Below, in pieces: positions 1 to 9,018 of a DNA stretch of 64,000 nucleotides (the first letter of the stretch is position 1; each line of letters opens with the position of its first letter). Location of the stretch: contig OW818698.1 of NCBI GenBank assembly GCA_942493375.1, positions 7,564,001-7,628,000 on the forward strand. Direction: 5' to 3'. Position numbers and translations under genes: made by a program. A model generated the notes under the pieces. The model ran no database searches. It was not told the origin of the DNA and was given only the letters and a program-made list of their open reading frames with translations. The stretch comes from G942493375 sp942493375 (GTDB lineage: Bacteria; Armatimonadota; UBA5829).

Positions 1-611
1 TCCACCAGTAGAATCTCGGTGGTATCGACGACTTTAGCAAACTCCGGCCAGCGAAGCATCATCCCAAGGTGTGCAAGCGCCTGTATGCATGGGAACATCT
101 CTATTCCAAGCTTATAGGCATAGTCATCCAGTTCTTTCAGCTCTTTCTGGGTCAACTTTCCTCGCATATACCCGATCATCGGTCGGCCGGGGACTTCGTA
201 GGTCTCCTCGGTATAGAGCATCAGGACGTTCATTCCCATCAGAGCCATACGGCGTAACAGGAACTTGACAGTCTCCACCCGAGAAACGGCGTTCCTGGAG
301 CAGTCCAGCATCAATCCGAGAGTATCAAACTGAGCGGTTTCGGAGTAGGATGGGGGAATATCCCCAGCCATCGCAAACCCGCGCAGCATACTCAGGGCAC
401 GCAATATCTGGGGAATACTTCCACCCGTGATGCTGGCTTCACCCTTTGAATATGTAAATGACGGACCGGTTGTTCCAATTTCTATTGAAAGATTAATTCC
501 TTTGGAACCAGGTTCTATTGGAAAATCCTGTTCTATAAGTTGGAGAGCATCACTGATTTGCTCAGTAATCTCAAACGGGTTGTAACTGAAACGAATCTTC
601 TTACCCGGCAT
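1..611 (-). CDS. GH20-like beta-N-acetylhexosaminidase, N-terminal part (runs off the left edge)
   Basis: Leftward reading frame open from an ATG at 611 to the window edge, 203 codons seen, C-terminal part missing. The ATG is preceded by AGGAGG about ten bases upstream. No signal peptide. After an N-terminal alpha/beta domain of about 90 residues comes the stretch LGLMLDCSRNAVSRVETVK and then LYTEETYEV, which matches the first strands of the (beta/alpha)8 barrel of family 20 hexosaminidases of the cytoplasmic hexosaminidase D-like type. The catalytic Asp-Glu pair would lie outside the window. Such enzymes remove terminal GlcNAc or GalNAc from glycans. It points the same way as the secreted DUF4838 gene that precedes it in transcription, but a palindromic repeat separates them. 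Substrate not deducible. Confidence 0.7.
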   Translation of the reverse strand, partial: MPGKKIRFSYNPFEITEQISDALQLIEQDFPIEPGSKGINLSIEIGTTGPSFTYSKGEASITGGSIPQILRALSMLRGFAMAGDIPPSYSETAQFDTLGLMLDCSRNAVSRVETVKFLLRRMALMGMNVLMLYTEETYEVPGRPMIGYMRGKLTQKELKELDDYAYKLGIEMFPCIQALAHLGMMLRWPEFAKVVDTTEILLV

Positions 612-645
612 ATTTCCTATCCTCCTATAGTGAGTGCTTTTTAGT

Positions 646-713
646 TGTCATCCTGAGGAACGAAGGATCTGCTTTCTCCCGGAACAGCAGATCCTTCGTT
701 CCTCAGGATGACA
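646..713. repeat. Family A palindromic repeat, copy 1 (CCTGAGGAACG variant)
   Basis: Near-perfect inverted repeat of about 28 bp per arm with a 12-bp centre, beginning TGTCATCCTGAGG and ending CCTCAGGATGACA. It lies between two leftward genes and could fold as a strong hairpin in RNA. The same variant recurs at 59797-59866. Copies with the TGTCATTCTGAACG start lie at 16392, 21156 and 38039. Confidence 0.9.
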
Positions 714-734
714 TTCAATTATGGTGACAGCCAC

Positions 735-3005
735 TTATTTACTCGGTACAAATACAACCTTATCCACATATACAGCTTCGGTGCCTGTTATATTTTTGCA
801 TGGGGCCACATAAATATACATATCCGGAGTCACTGTTATTTCTCCGAAACTGTAGTCATAGTATCCCTTACCTGGAATATCTTCCAGCTTAATAAGCCTG
901 TCAACGACTTCATATCTAAGGTCCGGACTGTAAATGCCGGTAGTGAATGCTTTTCCTTTGGGAGCTTTGCCAAGAACTTTAACAGACACAAATAGTTCGC
1001 CTTTTTTGCCGGCAAGGTCTTTTAACATAACCTGCACAGCCCATTGCACGTGGTCTCCAGGCATCCTTGCTGCACTGCCATCTGATGCCTCTGAGTCTGA
1101 CGCATATCCAACCCACTGCGGCAATGCAGCGAGTTGGAACTGTTTCTCCTGGATTATTGTCTGATTTGGATAATTTGAATCTGGAGACTTGCCCGGTTTT
1201 CTGTAGTCAGTATTGGCAACTTCTCTGTTGCCCATGTCCAGGACTCTCTGCTTATAGGTCTCAGGCATTGGTGATGCTTCTCCAATTGCCACATTGCCTG
1301 TTTCAGCAGTCACTTTCAGGAATCTCTTTGCCATTTCTACAGGACTGGGAGTGATGGTTTCCAGTTCAACTCCTCTAATAAACGGCCTCTGAGTCAGATA
1401 ACCATGATCCAGAACAACTCTCTGCATCATGACTCTCTTTGCCAGCACTGGATCACTCTTGACTGCGGGTTCAGCCTGATCAAACAGCTTGTAGGCTTTA
1501 GCGAAGTCTGCAGCAGTCATATAGAACATCCTTGTTCCACCGCAACCATAAAATGAACCATCTTTGATGATGGCATCTGAGACAACTTTGAGGTATTTGT
1601 CCAGATATGGTCCTGCTTCTCCATAGTATCCCCGAAGGAACTCGCTGGTCAGTTTGTCCTGATTAAGCTTAGGGTTCCACATAAGTTTGGATAGCACATA
1701 TACTTTGAGCCCGGCGAATGTTGCATCGGGATTGTAGCCATCACCCTGTTCAAAAAGACCAATTACATGGTTTTTCTCAAAGAGTCTAATATTCTTTGCC
1801 AGAACCTGATAGTTAGGATGAGGAATCAGAAGATTGTTGAAATTGACAACATAGTCCCAGACAAACAACTGGGGAGATATCTTCTTCCAGTTCTGCATAT
1901 CTTTCCAGAAGTCAGTGTTCGTCGGACCATCAAGAGGTTTGCTGAAATCACACTCAATAGTGCACAGTCTGACTAATACATTCTTTCTTGGCTTGACGTT
2001 GGTTGGTGCGCTTCGCGTGTATTGGTAAGCTAATGTCTCAACCAGGAACGTTGGATATTGTTTTTCTATCTCTTCAGCAACGGAATTAACAAATGTGATA
2101 AGCGCGCCTGACTGCGACCCAGTTTTGGCCACCAGAGCTTTGCAGTTGTCGCATTCGCAAGCGCCAGCACAGTCATTCTGAGCCAGTGAGATAATACCAG
2201 CAGATGGATCTGCCTTTATCCACTCAAGCGCTCTCCTGGTAAACTCTTTCTTCATCTCATCATTGGTCAGACAGAGCTGGGCAGTCTCGAATGTCCGTTT
2301 ACCATTGACCATTGCAAACCAATCAGGATGGTATTGTGCATATGCTGCGGGAGGAATGAGCTGGTTGAATGTGTGGCAGAACCCAAGGAATGAGTAGTGT
2401 CCACCTTTGTCTTTACCTATTCCCTGATAGTGTCCGTTCAATTTTCGATGAGCGGCAAAGTCGGCATTTTCGGCACGCTGGGTGGAGTTGTAGAATGTCT
2501 CTCTATATCTGAATGGAGGCTTGTATGTGAGGTCTATATCCTTGATGCGGAGCGTAGATTTCCTGGGGACAAATGTTGAGTCATATGTCCACCAGCGTAC
2601 ACCAACATAGTCCTCAAGAAACGTATAGACAGCATATAGCGTGCCTCTGGGCCTGTCACCTGCCAGAATCAGAGTATTGCCTTTTGTTTTGATAATGATG
2701 CCATCGCCGGCAAGATCGCTCCACTTCACCTCAGGAAGCATGGACTTAACCACAGCAGTCTGGCCAACAAATATCCTGGTTTGTGCAGTTGCGCTTATAT
2801 CTGACGTAACTGTGAAATCTCCTCCGGTGATCCGATTGAGATAGTCAGCCAGTTCATTTGCTGCTGTCTTTTCTGGTGCGGTTGCATCTTGTCCAATTAC
2901 TATTACAGCTGTCGATTTACCGCCCGAAGCGATAGTTAATGCTTGAGCTGTAATCGTTGCTAGTAATCCTGCAATCGCAAGAATTACAATGAAAATTGCT
3001 CTCAT
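735..3005 (-). CDS. Secreted DUF4838 / alpha-glucuronidase-like protein
   Basis: 756 residues. Residues 1-22 form a signal peptide (hydrophobic core IFIVILAIAGLLA, cleavage near AQA), so the protein is exported. Residues about 30-130 resemble the N-terminal domain seen in GH67 alpha-glucuronidases and DUF4838 proteins. The central DUF4838 region contains the cysteine cluster CAGACECDNC around residue 285 and the conserved aromatic-rich VWDYVVNFNN segment. The C-terminal ~180 residues look like a beta-sandwich, possibly carbohydrate binding. The ATG at 3005 is preceded by AAAGGT. Members of this family occur in polysaccharide-use regions, but the activity is generally uncharacterised; a glycosidase-like role is inferred. 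Two cytoplasmic relatives lie at 24175-26097 and 31318-33807. Confidence 0.75.
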   Translation of the reverse strand: MRAIFIVILAIAGLLATITAQALTIASGGKSTAVIVIGQDATAPEKTAANELADYLNRITGGDFTVTSDISATAQTRIFVGQTAVVKSMLPEVKWSDLAGDGIIIKTKGNTLILAGDRPRGTLYAVYTFLEDYVGVRWWTYDSTFVPRKSTLRIKDIDLTYKPPFRYRETFYNSTQRAENADFAAHRKLNGHYQGIGKDKGGHYSFLGFCHTFNQLIPPAAYAQYHPDWFAMVNGKRTFETAQLCLTNDEMKKEFTRRALEWIKADPSAGIISLAQNDCAGACECDNCKALVAKTGSQSGALITFVNSVAEEIEKQYPTFLVETLAYQYTRSAPTNVKPRKNVLVRLCTIECDFSKPLDGPTNTDFWKDMQNWKKISPQLFVWDYVVNFNNLLIPHPNYQVLAKNIRLFEKNHVIGLFEQGDGYNPDATFAGLKVYVLSKLMWNPKLNQDKLTSEFLRGYYGEAGPYLDKYLKVVSDAIIKDGSFYGCGGTRMFYMTAADFAKAYKLFDQAEPAVKSDPVLAKRVMMQRVVLDHGYLTQRPFIRGVELETITPSPVEMAKRFLKVTAETGNVAIGEASPMPETYKQRVLDMGNREVANTDYRKPGKSPDSNYPNQTIIQEKQFQLAALPQWVGYASDSEASDGSAARMPGDHVQWAVQVMLKDLAGKKGELFVSVKVLGKAPKGKAFTTGIYSPDLRYEVVDRLIKLEDIPGKGYYDYSFGEITVTPDMYIYVAPCKNITGTEAVYVDKVVFVPSK

Positions 3006-3032
3006 GTTTTTACCTTTCTTAATTGAATAAAT

Positions 3033-3070
3033 GATTCAGAGGAAGTGAGTTTTTTCAATCCCTCTGAATC
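3033..3070 (-). terminator. Hairpin between the phosphatase gene and the DUF4838 gene
   Basis: Perfect 10-bp inverted repeat GATTCAGAGG / CCTCTGAATC with an 18-base loop. It sits in the 97-bp gap after the stop codon of the alkaline phosphatase. Reading leftward, the tail is AT-rich (ATTTATTCAATTAAG) but not a pure T run, so it may be a terminator or an mRNA-stabilising or processing hairpin. Confidence 0.45.
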
Positions 3071-3102
3071 GTAACTAACATTGGCTTATCAGCATTAAGT
3101 GC

Positions 3103-4434
3103 TCATTCTGCAATCTGTTGTTTCATGACTCTGAATACAGATGTATTGTCTAACCATTTACCACGCACCGGATCTGTTTCATTACTTAGATAGTGTTGGA
3201 ATAATTCAGAGCCTGTGCCCTGAGCGAACAAAGGTAAAATCATATTGGTATGACCAGTCGAGAAGAACTTCATTCCCGGTATTTTACCTTTACCCATATC
3301 TACTATGTTGGTCTCCCCATTTGGACCAAGCAGGAATCCGCTGTCATGGTCTCCGGTTACGATGAGTAAATTGTCATCCCATCCACCATTGGCTTTAATC
3401 CATTCTGTGACAGTTTTAACCGCATCATTGAAACCTATCATTTCTTCAATAACGCGTCCTTTTTGATTTGCATGGTTTCCCCAGTCAACAGCTCCACCTT
3501 CAATCATCAGGAAGAAGCCCTTTGGGTTCTGTGAAAGCACGTTAATAGCAGCTTTACTCATCAGAGCAAGCGTGGGGACGTTCTTATTTTGTGTTTCAAG
3601 ATGAACGTTCTGTGGATTTCCAGCGGATCTGGCTTGCTGGAGAGTAGAGGCTGCCTGGACTGTGCCGATGTATTTGCCTTTAGGATTCTTTGCATTTGCG
3701 AGTTTCTGGAACTCCTTAACGGTTTGTATCATACGAATATTGGGAAAACCGCCATCTACCAGCTTTCTCCATGTATCCTGTCCTCCAACAAATTCATAGG
3801 TTTTAGTTGCAGGGGCTCCATTGTCATCAAACATAGGACTGCCTGCACCCATGATTACATCTATATCCGAGTTAATCATTTCCCTTGCAATCTCTGCGTA
3901 ACCACCTCGGGATGCGTTATGAGCATCTCCGAATACCGCAGGAGTTGCATGGCTCCACTCAACCGATGATATGGCCCCTGCGGATTTACCAGCTAGCTTT
4001 GCTAACCTGCCAATAGTGACCAGCGGTTTCTTGTCAGTCGACATATTCACAAAACCATCGGTTGTTTTCGTTCCGGTTGCCAGAGCTGTTGCAGCTGCAG
4101 CTGAGTCAGTCGCAGGTCCCAGAAAATATGCTGCATTGGGTTTGAGTCCACCATTACCATCGGAGACCCAGGCAACAGCCGGGTCATATCCGGGTTTAGC
4201 ATTTGGATATGGATTCTTGTAACCCGAAGCAGAAAATGTTGAGACGGGGAATTTAACTTTGAAATCTAGATAGACAGGTTTCTTCCCAGTATAATACTGC
4301 AATGCAGCTGTCTGATTGAAATCCCAGCCATCAGCTATCATAATGATTACATTCTTTGCTTTCGCACCTGCACTTGTAGAAAACAAGACTGCCAGGATCA
4401 TCGAAACCAGGATGTTGCGTGTAAATCTACTCAT
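3103..4434 (-). CDS. phoA: Secreted alkaline phosphatase (PhoA family)
   Basis: 443 residues from the ATG at 4434. A GTG four codons upstream is in frame, but GGAGTGAG lies about seven to eleven bases before the ATG, so the ATG is preferred. Signal peptide: residues 1-24, ending SAGA. The catalytic nucleophile motif is D110-S111-A in GPATDSAAAATALATG. Metal ligands are visible as D35 (IADGW), EGGAVDWGNH (Glu, Asp, His), VTGDHDSG (Asp-His) and TGHTNM (His). The enzyme hydrolyses phosphomonoesters outside the cytoplasm. Normal length for the family. Expression under phosphate starvation is usual for the family but no clear Pho box was seen. It is divergent from the glycyl radical enzyme at 4601. 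Confidence 0.92.
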   Translation of the reverse strand: MSRFTRNILVSMILAVLFSTSAGAKAKNVIIMIADGWDFNQTAALQYYTGKKPVYLDFKVKFPVSTFSASGYKNPYPNAKPGYDPAVAWVSDGNGGLKPNAAYFLGPATDSAAAATALATGTKTTDGFVNMSTDKKPLVTIGRLAKLAGKSAGAISSVEWSHATPAVFGDAHNASRGGYAEIAREMINSDIDVIMGAGSPMFDDNGAPATKTYEFVGGQDTWRKLVDGGFPNIRMIQTVKEFQKLANAKNPKGKYIGTVQAASTLQQARSAGNPQNVHLETQNKNVPTLALMSKAAINVLSQNPKGFFLMIEGGAVDWGNHANQKGRVIEEMIGFNDAVKTVTEWIKANGGWDDNLLIVTGDHDSGFLLGPNGETNIVDMGKGKIPGMKFFSTGHTNMILPLFAQGTGSELFQHYLSNETDPVRGKWLDNTSVFRVMKQQIAE

Positions 4435-4460
4435 AAAAAAGCTCACTCCAATACTCTCTG

Positions 4461-4533
4461 CCGGCGTAGTGCAAGCATATATGTAAGCAGCGCCGGATTA
4501 TAGTGACAATGATACCGCGTATACGCTTGCACT
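4461..4533. promoter_or_regulatory. Interleaved inverted repeats in the phoA / glycyl radical enzyme divergent promoter region
   Basis: CCGGCG (4461-4466) pairs with CGCCGG (4491-4496), and AGTGCAAGC (4468-4476) pairs with GCTTGCACT (4525-4533). Both pairs are perfect and lie in the only 166-bp gap between divergent genes, so operator or cruciform function is possible. The protein that would bind is unknown. Confidence 0.4.
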
Positions 4534-4600
4534 GCAACGTCAGAAAGTATAGTGAATGATGGTATACTATACTTAGTCAGCATTATGTAAGGTAGTAACT

Positions 4601-6676
4601 ATGCTATTTGAAGTATCGGAAATCGCTAGACTCCAACCATCTGAAGCTATTAAATATCTGAGAGATGATTTCAATCACAGATATTCCTCAAATGGGATGC
4701 GGTTGTGTTATTCCCCAGAATTATCACAAGAACGGGATGAAGCAATTCGTATTGCATACAGCCAAAGTGAAGGCAGCTCAACAATATTTCGCAGAGCCAG
4801 AGTTCTGGAGGTTTTTTGCAAACAATGTAGCATTGTTACCCGACCAGAAGACTATCTTCTTGGTACACTTGCATATAATGGCCCCTGCTTTGTAAATGGC
4901 AACTCAGTTCCAGAATATGCCTGCACAACCGGACATATTGTTCACGATTACGAATCTCTATTAAAATATGGGATTTCAGGCCTTAAAGAAATAGTCAGCA
5001 GTGCTACCGCAGAGTTCACCTATCAGGAAAATGCGAGAAAGGCCTATTTACTAAGTCTTCAAGCTTTTGAGACCTTTATTCAACGCCATGTGGATTCTAT
5101 TCCTGATGGGTCAATGCTGGCATCCAGGCACATTGATGAATTGCAAAGTCTCTCGATTGGTCCTCCAACCACTTTTTTCGGAGCCATTCAACTACTGTGG
5201 TTTGCACATATTTTACTACACATAGAAAATCCATCGGTAGCAATATCGTTCGGACGCATTGACCAGTATCTTTATCCATTTCTCGACCGTGACTTGGCTG
5301 TCGGTGCAATATCAATCCTGGAAGCATTTGATTTGATCTGCGCACTAATGCTCAAATGTTGCGAAGGCGAAGAGAGCCAAAATGTGGTTCTTGGCGGCGC
5401 TGGTGATGAGAATCTTGTCAGTTATCTAATGCTTTCAGCAATGAAGAGCATGCGAGCTTTTCAACCAAGCATCAGTGTGAGAATCGGAAAAGATACTTCC
5501 GAAGAGTTTATGCAGGCTTGTACGGACTTATCTATCCAGGGAACTGGCAATCCTGGATTTATGAATGAAGATCTGGTAATACGGAGTCTAGTAAATACAG
5601 GTATCCGCAAGAATGATGCCAGAGACTGGTCTGTTGTTGGGTGTTATGAAGCTACTATATCAGGCAAGTGTTATCCAAACACAGTTCTTGGTAGATTAAA
5701 TCTGCCCCGTTTGCTTTCCGGGTATGTGAATCAACTCGATTCCACTCCCACAGATTTTGAACAGTTTGTTAAGGGCTTTGAAACGTATACTTGTTCAGCA
5801 TATGAGAGCCATCTTGAAGACGTGCAGAATCAATGGATGGTTTTTCGAGATAAAGCCCCATCACCATTTGGCAGTGTACTGATGCGTGGTAGTCGAGAAA
5901 GGCTGGTTCCTGTTGAATCCGGAGGCACCCAGTATAACTTAGTAGGCGTCAACATGCTGGGACTAGGGAGCTTGATAGATGGGTTGTTAGCTATTAAGCA
6001 TTCGATATATGAAACAGACTGCTTGTCTCTTGCTGAGATAAGAGACGGACTGGCATCCAACTTTGCCGATGATATTATTAGGATAAAGCTCAGAAAGCAT
6101 CCACAAAGATATGGTATAGATGACATACAAAGCCAGGAATTAATTTCAGGAGTTTCTTCAAGTCTTGCTCGAATGGTCCTTGATAGTCGGTTATACATAG
6201 AATCCAGTGATTGCGGTCCATCGGTAGATGTTCAACCGTATCCGGCATTTTTCGGATTCTCTGGTGACATTTACGACACTGATTTCCCATCAGTGGATGG
6301 CAGAAGGGTAGGGGAACTGATCAGCTATGGGATCGCACCACCCTTATCTTCGTTCATATCCTCTACTGCTGCGCTTCAGTCTGCTTCTTTTGCAGCACAA
6401 CGTCTGGCAGCCTGTGGATCTCCATTTGCACTGACTTTGTCTGAGTCTGAAGCTGATCCGGATATCATCGGTGAACTAGTGCAGGCATATTTCGAAGTTG
6501 GCGGATTCCACCTTCATATAAACATTGCAGATACTAACACGCTGCGAGAAAGTATGGTCTGCCCTGAAGAACACCAGGATGTAATGGTCAGGATAAGTGG
6601 TTTCAGCGCGAAGTTTGTAACACTAGACAAAAAATGGCAGCAGGCACTGGTAGATCGTGCCGAAAAGGGGCATTAA
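4601..6676 (+). CDS. Glycyl radical enzyme of the pyruvate formate-lyase superfamily
   Basis: 691 residues; start ATG with AAGGTAG eight bases upstream. The C-terminal radical site is RISGFSAKF with the radical glycine at about G667, 24 residues from the end. The active-site cysteine is in VVGCYEA (C348, E350), the G-C-x-E pattern of dehydratase/lyase-type glycyl radical enzymes rather than the adjacent Cys-Cys of PFL itself. The enzyme would be oxygen sensitive and must be activated by a partner radical SAM activase; none is adjacent, and the only radical SAM gene seen in the window (60640-61944) is of another type. Shorter than typical family members (about 780 residues). The substrate cannot be assigned from sequence by eye. 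Confidence 0.85.
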   Translation: MLFEVSEIARLQPSEAIKYLRDDFNHRYSSNGMRLCYSPELSQERDEAIRIAYSQSEGSSTIFRRARVLEVFCKQCSIVTRPEDYLLGTLAYNGPCFVNGNSVPEYACTTGHIVHDYESLLKYGISGLKEIVSSATAEFTYQENARKAYLLSLQAFETFIQRHVDSIPDGSMLASRHIDELQSLSIGPPTTFFGAIQLLWFAHILLHIENPSVAISFGRIDQYLYPFLDRDLAVGAISILEAFDLICALMLKCCEGEESQNVVLGGAGDENLVSYLMLSAMKSMRAFQPSISVRIGKDTSEEFMQACTDLSIQGTGNPGFMNEDLVIRSLVNTGIRKNDARDWSVVGCYEATISGKCYPNTVLGRLNLPRLLSGYVNQLDSTPTDFEQFVKGFETYTCSAYESHLEDVQNQWMVFRDKAPSPFGSVLMRGSRERLVPVESGGTQYNLVGVNMLGLGSLIDGLLAIKHSIYETDCLSLAEIRDGLASNFADDIIRIKLRKHPQRYGIDDIQSQELISGVSSSLARMVLDSRLYIESSDCGPSVDVQPYPAFFGFSGDIYDTDFPSVDGRRVGELISYGIAPPLSSFISSTAALQSASFAAQRLAACGSPFALTLSESEADPDIIGELVQAYFEVGGFHLHINIADTNTLRESMVCPEEHQDVMVRISGFSAKFVTLDKKWQQALVDRAEKGH

Positions 6677-7011
6677 ACGATCCTGTTCGCCAAATGTCGC
6701 TTCCCTCTATTCATTGCCAAAAACGATATTTTATAAGTCAAACCAGCAAATATCTTTTCTTCTTTAGTTTGTCTTTTGATCAGAGTTAACATAATTGCTG
6801 AATCCATCTACAGCACATTCTGACAAAGATAATACACAGTACAATCACCAGGTTGTTTACTACAAGTAAGAGGGAAAAAGTACATGAAGTAATTGTATGT
6901 AGTGACACCTCACGCAACCGACCCGGTCAACTAAACAGTTGCTCCTCTATGAACTCATGACACAAGTATGAACTGGTAGTATAAGTGTTCCCAGTTACAC
7001 AAGGAAAAAAA
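6677..7011. other. Intergenic stretch, no gene found
   Basis: 335 bp of AT-rich DNA between the glycyl radical enzyme and the repeat protein. It has no ORF with a ribosome site, no strong hairpin and no clear promoter consensus. Confidence 0.6.
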
Positions 7012-7563
7012 ATGAGAACGCTTGAACAGTTACAAGAGATCTTCTGGGAAGCATCGGATCAAACCTGGCATAGGCATAGAAACGGTGGAGGATGGGTGCA
7101 AAACACTGCCACAGTTACTAGTGGTGTCTATATTGGTGAGGATGCACTAGTGTATGGAAATGCAGAAGTATCCGGTAACTCTATGGTATCCGGCACTGCA
7201 CAGGTGTTTGGTAATGCCCTTGTTTCCGGCAATGCTCTGGTAACAGGCAGCACGCTTGTATTCGGCAATGCACTGGTGTTCGACAACGCTCAGATATATA
7301 ACAATGCCCAGGTGTTTGAAGATGCACGGGTCTGCGGATACTCGCAGATATCAGGAAACGCACTTATATATGGAACTGCAGAGGTAACCGGTAATGCACA
7401 GGTATTCGGCAGCGCACAAGTATATGGTAACGCCCACGTATACGGCGGGGCACAAATATTCGAAGAAGGGCGTGTATTCGGCAACTGTCAGATAGCTGGT
7501 GATTCGCTGATATCAGGTGAAACCCAGGTTTCCGGTGATACTCAACTGGGTGGATACCAATGA
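7012..7563 (+). CDS. Hexapeptide-repeat beta-helix protein (YdcK/polymer-forming-like)
   Basis: 183 residues from the ATG at 7012 (AAGGA eight bases upstream); a GTG nine codons upstream lacks a ribosome site. An N-terminal ~35-residue segment (MRTLEQLQEIFWEASDQTW) is followed to the end by about 24 tandem hexapeptide-like units of the form N/G-A-x-V-x-G, predicted to coil as a left-handed beta-helix. No acyltransferase histidine loop is visible, so catalysis is doubtful; E. coli YdcK-like proteins have similar repeats and no firm function. At DNA level the gene is built of degenerate 18-bp units, prone to slippage. It lies just outside the left end of the tRNA-Pro element. Confidence 0.75.
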   Translation: MRTLEQLQEIFWEASDQTWHRHRNGGGWVQNTATVTSGVYIGEDALVYGNAEVSGNSMVSGTAQVFGNALVSGNALVTGSTLVFGNALVFDNAQIYNNAQVFEDARVCGYSQISGNALIYGTAEVTGNAQVFGSAQVYGNAHVYGGAQIFEEGRVFGNCQIAGDSLISGETQVSGDTQLGGYQ

Positions 7564-7596
7564 AGAATTTCAGAAGTAGACCGGTTGGGCTCAGGT

Positions 7597-7682
<86 letters not shown>

Positions 7683-7698
7683 TTTTGAGCTCAATTTA

Positions 7699-7791
7699 CA
7701 CACCTGTTTAAGATTCAGGTGCGGTAAAAACGGGGTTAGGCGCACCTGATTAGTAAAAATGTCCACGCTCAATTGGCGCACCTGATTAGTA
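7699..7791. promoter_or_regulatory. Probable integrase-binding sites, left end
   Basis: Two perfect 17-bp direct repeats GGCGCACCTGATTAGTA at 7739-7755 and 7775-7791, a related CACCTGTTTAA at 7701-7711 and an inverted copy ATTCAGGTGCGG near 7714-7725. The motif GCGCACCTGA also occurs inside the tRNA-Pro (D-stem into anticodon stem). AAAATGTCCAC at 7756-7766 is the inverse of GTGGACATTT at the right end. The placement just before the recombinase gene suggests arm or core-type sites; this is inference. Confidence 0.5.
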
Positions 7792-7827
7792 GTTTTGTGC
7801 AATACAGATTATGGAGAATTGCACGAA

Positions 7828-8799
7828 ATGGCTACATCAAACACTATTCGAATCAAACAACTGCTGACACCTGCAACGGACTACAGGACGGCTGTAAACG
7901 CTTTCCTGGGACGTTGTAAAGCAAAGAACCTCTCACCCCGGACTCTGGAATACTACACTCAGAGACACAATGCATTTCTGAAGTGGATTGATGAATGCAG
8001 ACCCGGACTTACTCCGGAACAGACAACCCCCAATGATGTCAGATTGTATTTATCCTATGAATCCGACCGCAAGGGTGCATCTCTTAATCGACATGCGTTT
8101 GTGTCTGTCAGTGTGTTGCTGAGATGGTTGTTCACAGAAGAATATATCGAAACCGACCCAACCGCACGTATCGAGAAACCCAAAGCACCAAACAAGATCA
8201 TAACTACATTCAGTAACCAGCAGATAGAAAACCTGATAAACTCCTGCGGGAATGACTTTGTTGGATGCAGGGATAGGGCTATGATTATGGTCTTGATGGA
8301 TTGTGGTCTGAGAGCATCCGAAGCGTTTTCATTGACTTTGGATGACATCAACTGGAATGATTGCATGCTGCTTGTCCGTAGTGGTAAGGGTAACAAAGAC
8401 CGTGCAGTACCATTCGGGCAGACTTGCCGGAAGTCTCTGTCTGATTATATAAACAGGCGGGGTGTCCTGGATACTTCGACTTTGCTTGTAAGCAGTTATG
8501 GCAGACCACTTACACGCTATACCCTGGGTGACCTATTGGAGAAACGCTGTAAGAAGCTGGGTATAGAGGGTGTCCGGCTGAGTGCTCACACATTCCGGCA
8601 TACATCGGCTATCCAACTGCTGAGAAACGGAGCAGACGCATTCAGCGTGCAATCGTTCTTAGGGCATTCCACACTGGACATGACCAAACGATACTGCAAC
8701 CTGGTAGAATCCGATATAAAGAACATGCACCAGAGGTGTTCACCTATGGACAATATGACAGGAATCAAAAGCGGCGGAACACGAACGAAGATAAAGTAA
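7828..8799 (+). CDS. Tyrosine recombinase / integrase of the tRNA-Pro element
   Basis: 323 residues from the ATG at 7828 (GGAGA ten bases upstream); an in-frame TTG at 7795 would add 11 residues. Residues about 20-110 are a SAM-like core-binding domain (NLSPRTLEYYTQRHNAFLKW). The catalytic domain holds R162 (CGLRASEA), K187 (SGKGNKDR), H254 and R257 (SAHTFRHTS), H280 (FLGHST) and the nucleophile Y289 (TKRYC), so all catalytic residues are present and the enzyme looks intact. It cuts and rejoins DNA through a 3'-phosphotyrosine. The size and lack of an obvious N-terminal arm-binding domain resemble XerC/D, but its place next to a duplicated tRNA marks it as the element's integrase. Confidence 0.92.
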   Translation: MATSNTIRIKQLLTPATDYRTAVNAFLGRCKAKNLSPRTLEYYTQRHNAFLKWIDECRPGLTPEQTTPNDVRLYLSYESDRKGASLNRHAFVSVSVLLRWLFTEEYIETDPTARIEKPKAPNKIITTFSNQQIENLINSCGNDFVGCRDRAMIMVLMDCGLRASEAFSLTLDDINWNDCMLLVRSGKGNKDRAVPFGQTCRKSLSDYINRRGVLDTSTLLVSSYGRPLTRYTLGDLLEKRCKKLGIEGVRLSAHTFRHTSAIQLLRNGADAFSVQSFLGHSTLDMTKRYCNLVESDIKNMHQRCSPMDNMTGIKSGGTRTKIK

Positions 8800-8825
8800 T
8801 CAACTGTATCAGACATCGACAGAAT

Positions 8826-8860
8826 AGCCCCTGGGAAGTGATTCCTGGGGGCTTTGTTGT
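8826..8860 (+). terminator. Terminator after the integrase gene
   Basis: Stem AGCCCCTGGGAA (8826-8837) with TTCCTGGGGGCT (8842-8853), four-base loop, followed by TTGTTGT. It lies 27 bp after the integrase stop codon. Confidence 0.65.
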
Positions 8861-9018
8861 CTGCATATATTATAACTGCTGAACACCTGTTAAATATACC
8901 TGTAAAAATGGCTGCAAACTGACTGTTTGGCATGAATTATGCAACATGTCTCTTTGTTGGCGCCTGTAGTCCGGCCTAACATTTTTCTCCTGTTTTTCTT
9001 GTAGTCGGAATTCGACAG

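Noticed and set aside
760..768. Perfect DnaA box TTATCCACA
   Set aside because: Single copy inside a coding region, no cluster or AT-rich unwinding element, so not an origin.
4563..4568. TATACT upstream of the glycyl radical enzyme as a -10 box
   Set aside because: No -35-like hexamer at 16-18 bp; left unassigned.
7120..7560. Tandem 18-bp units that might be taken for a CRISPR array or VNTR
   Set aside because: Units are degenerate, have no spacers and encode an in-frame hexapeptide-repeat protein.
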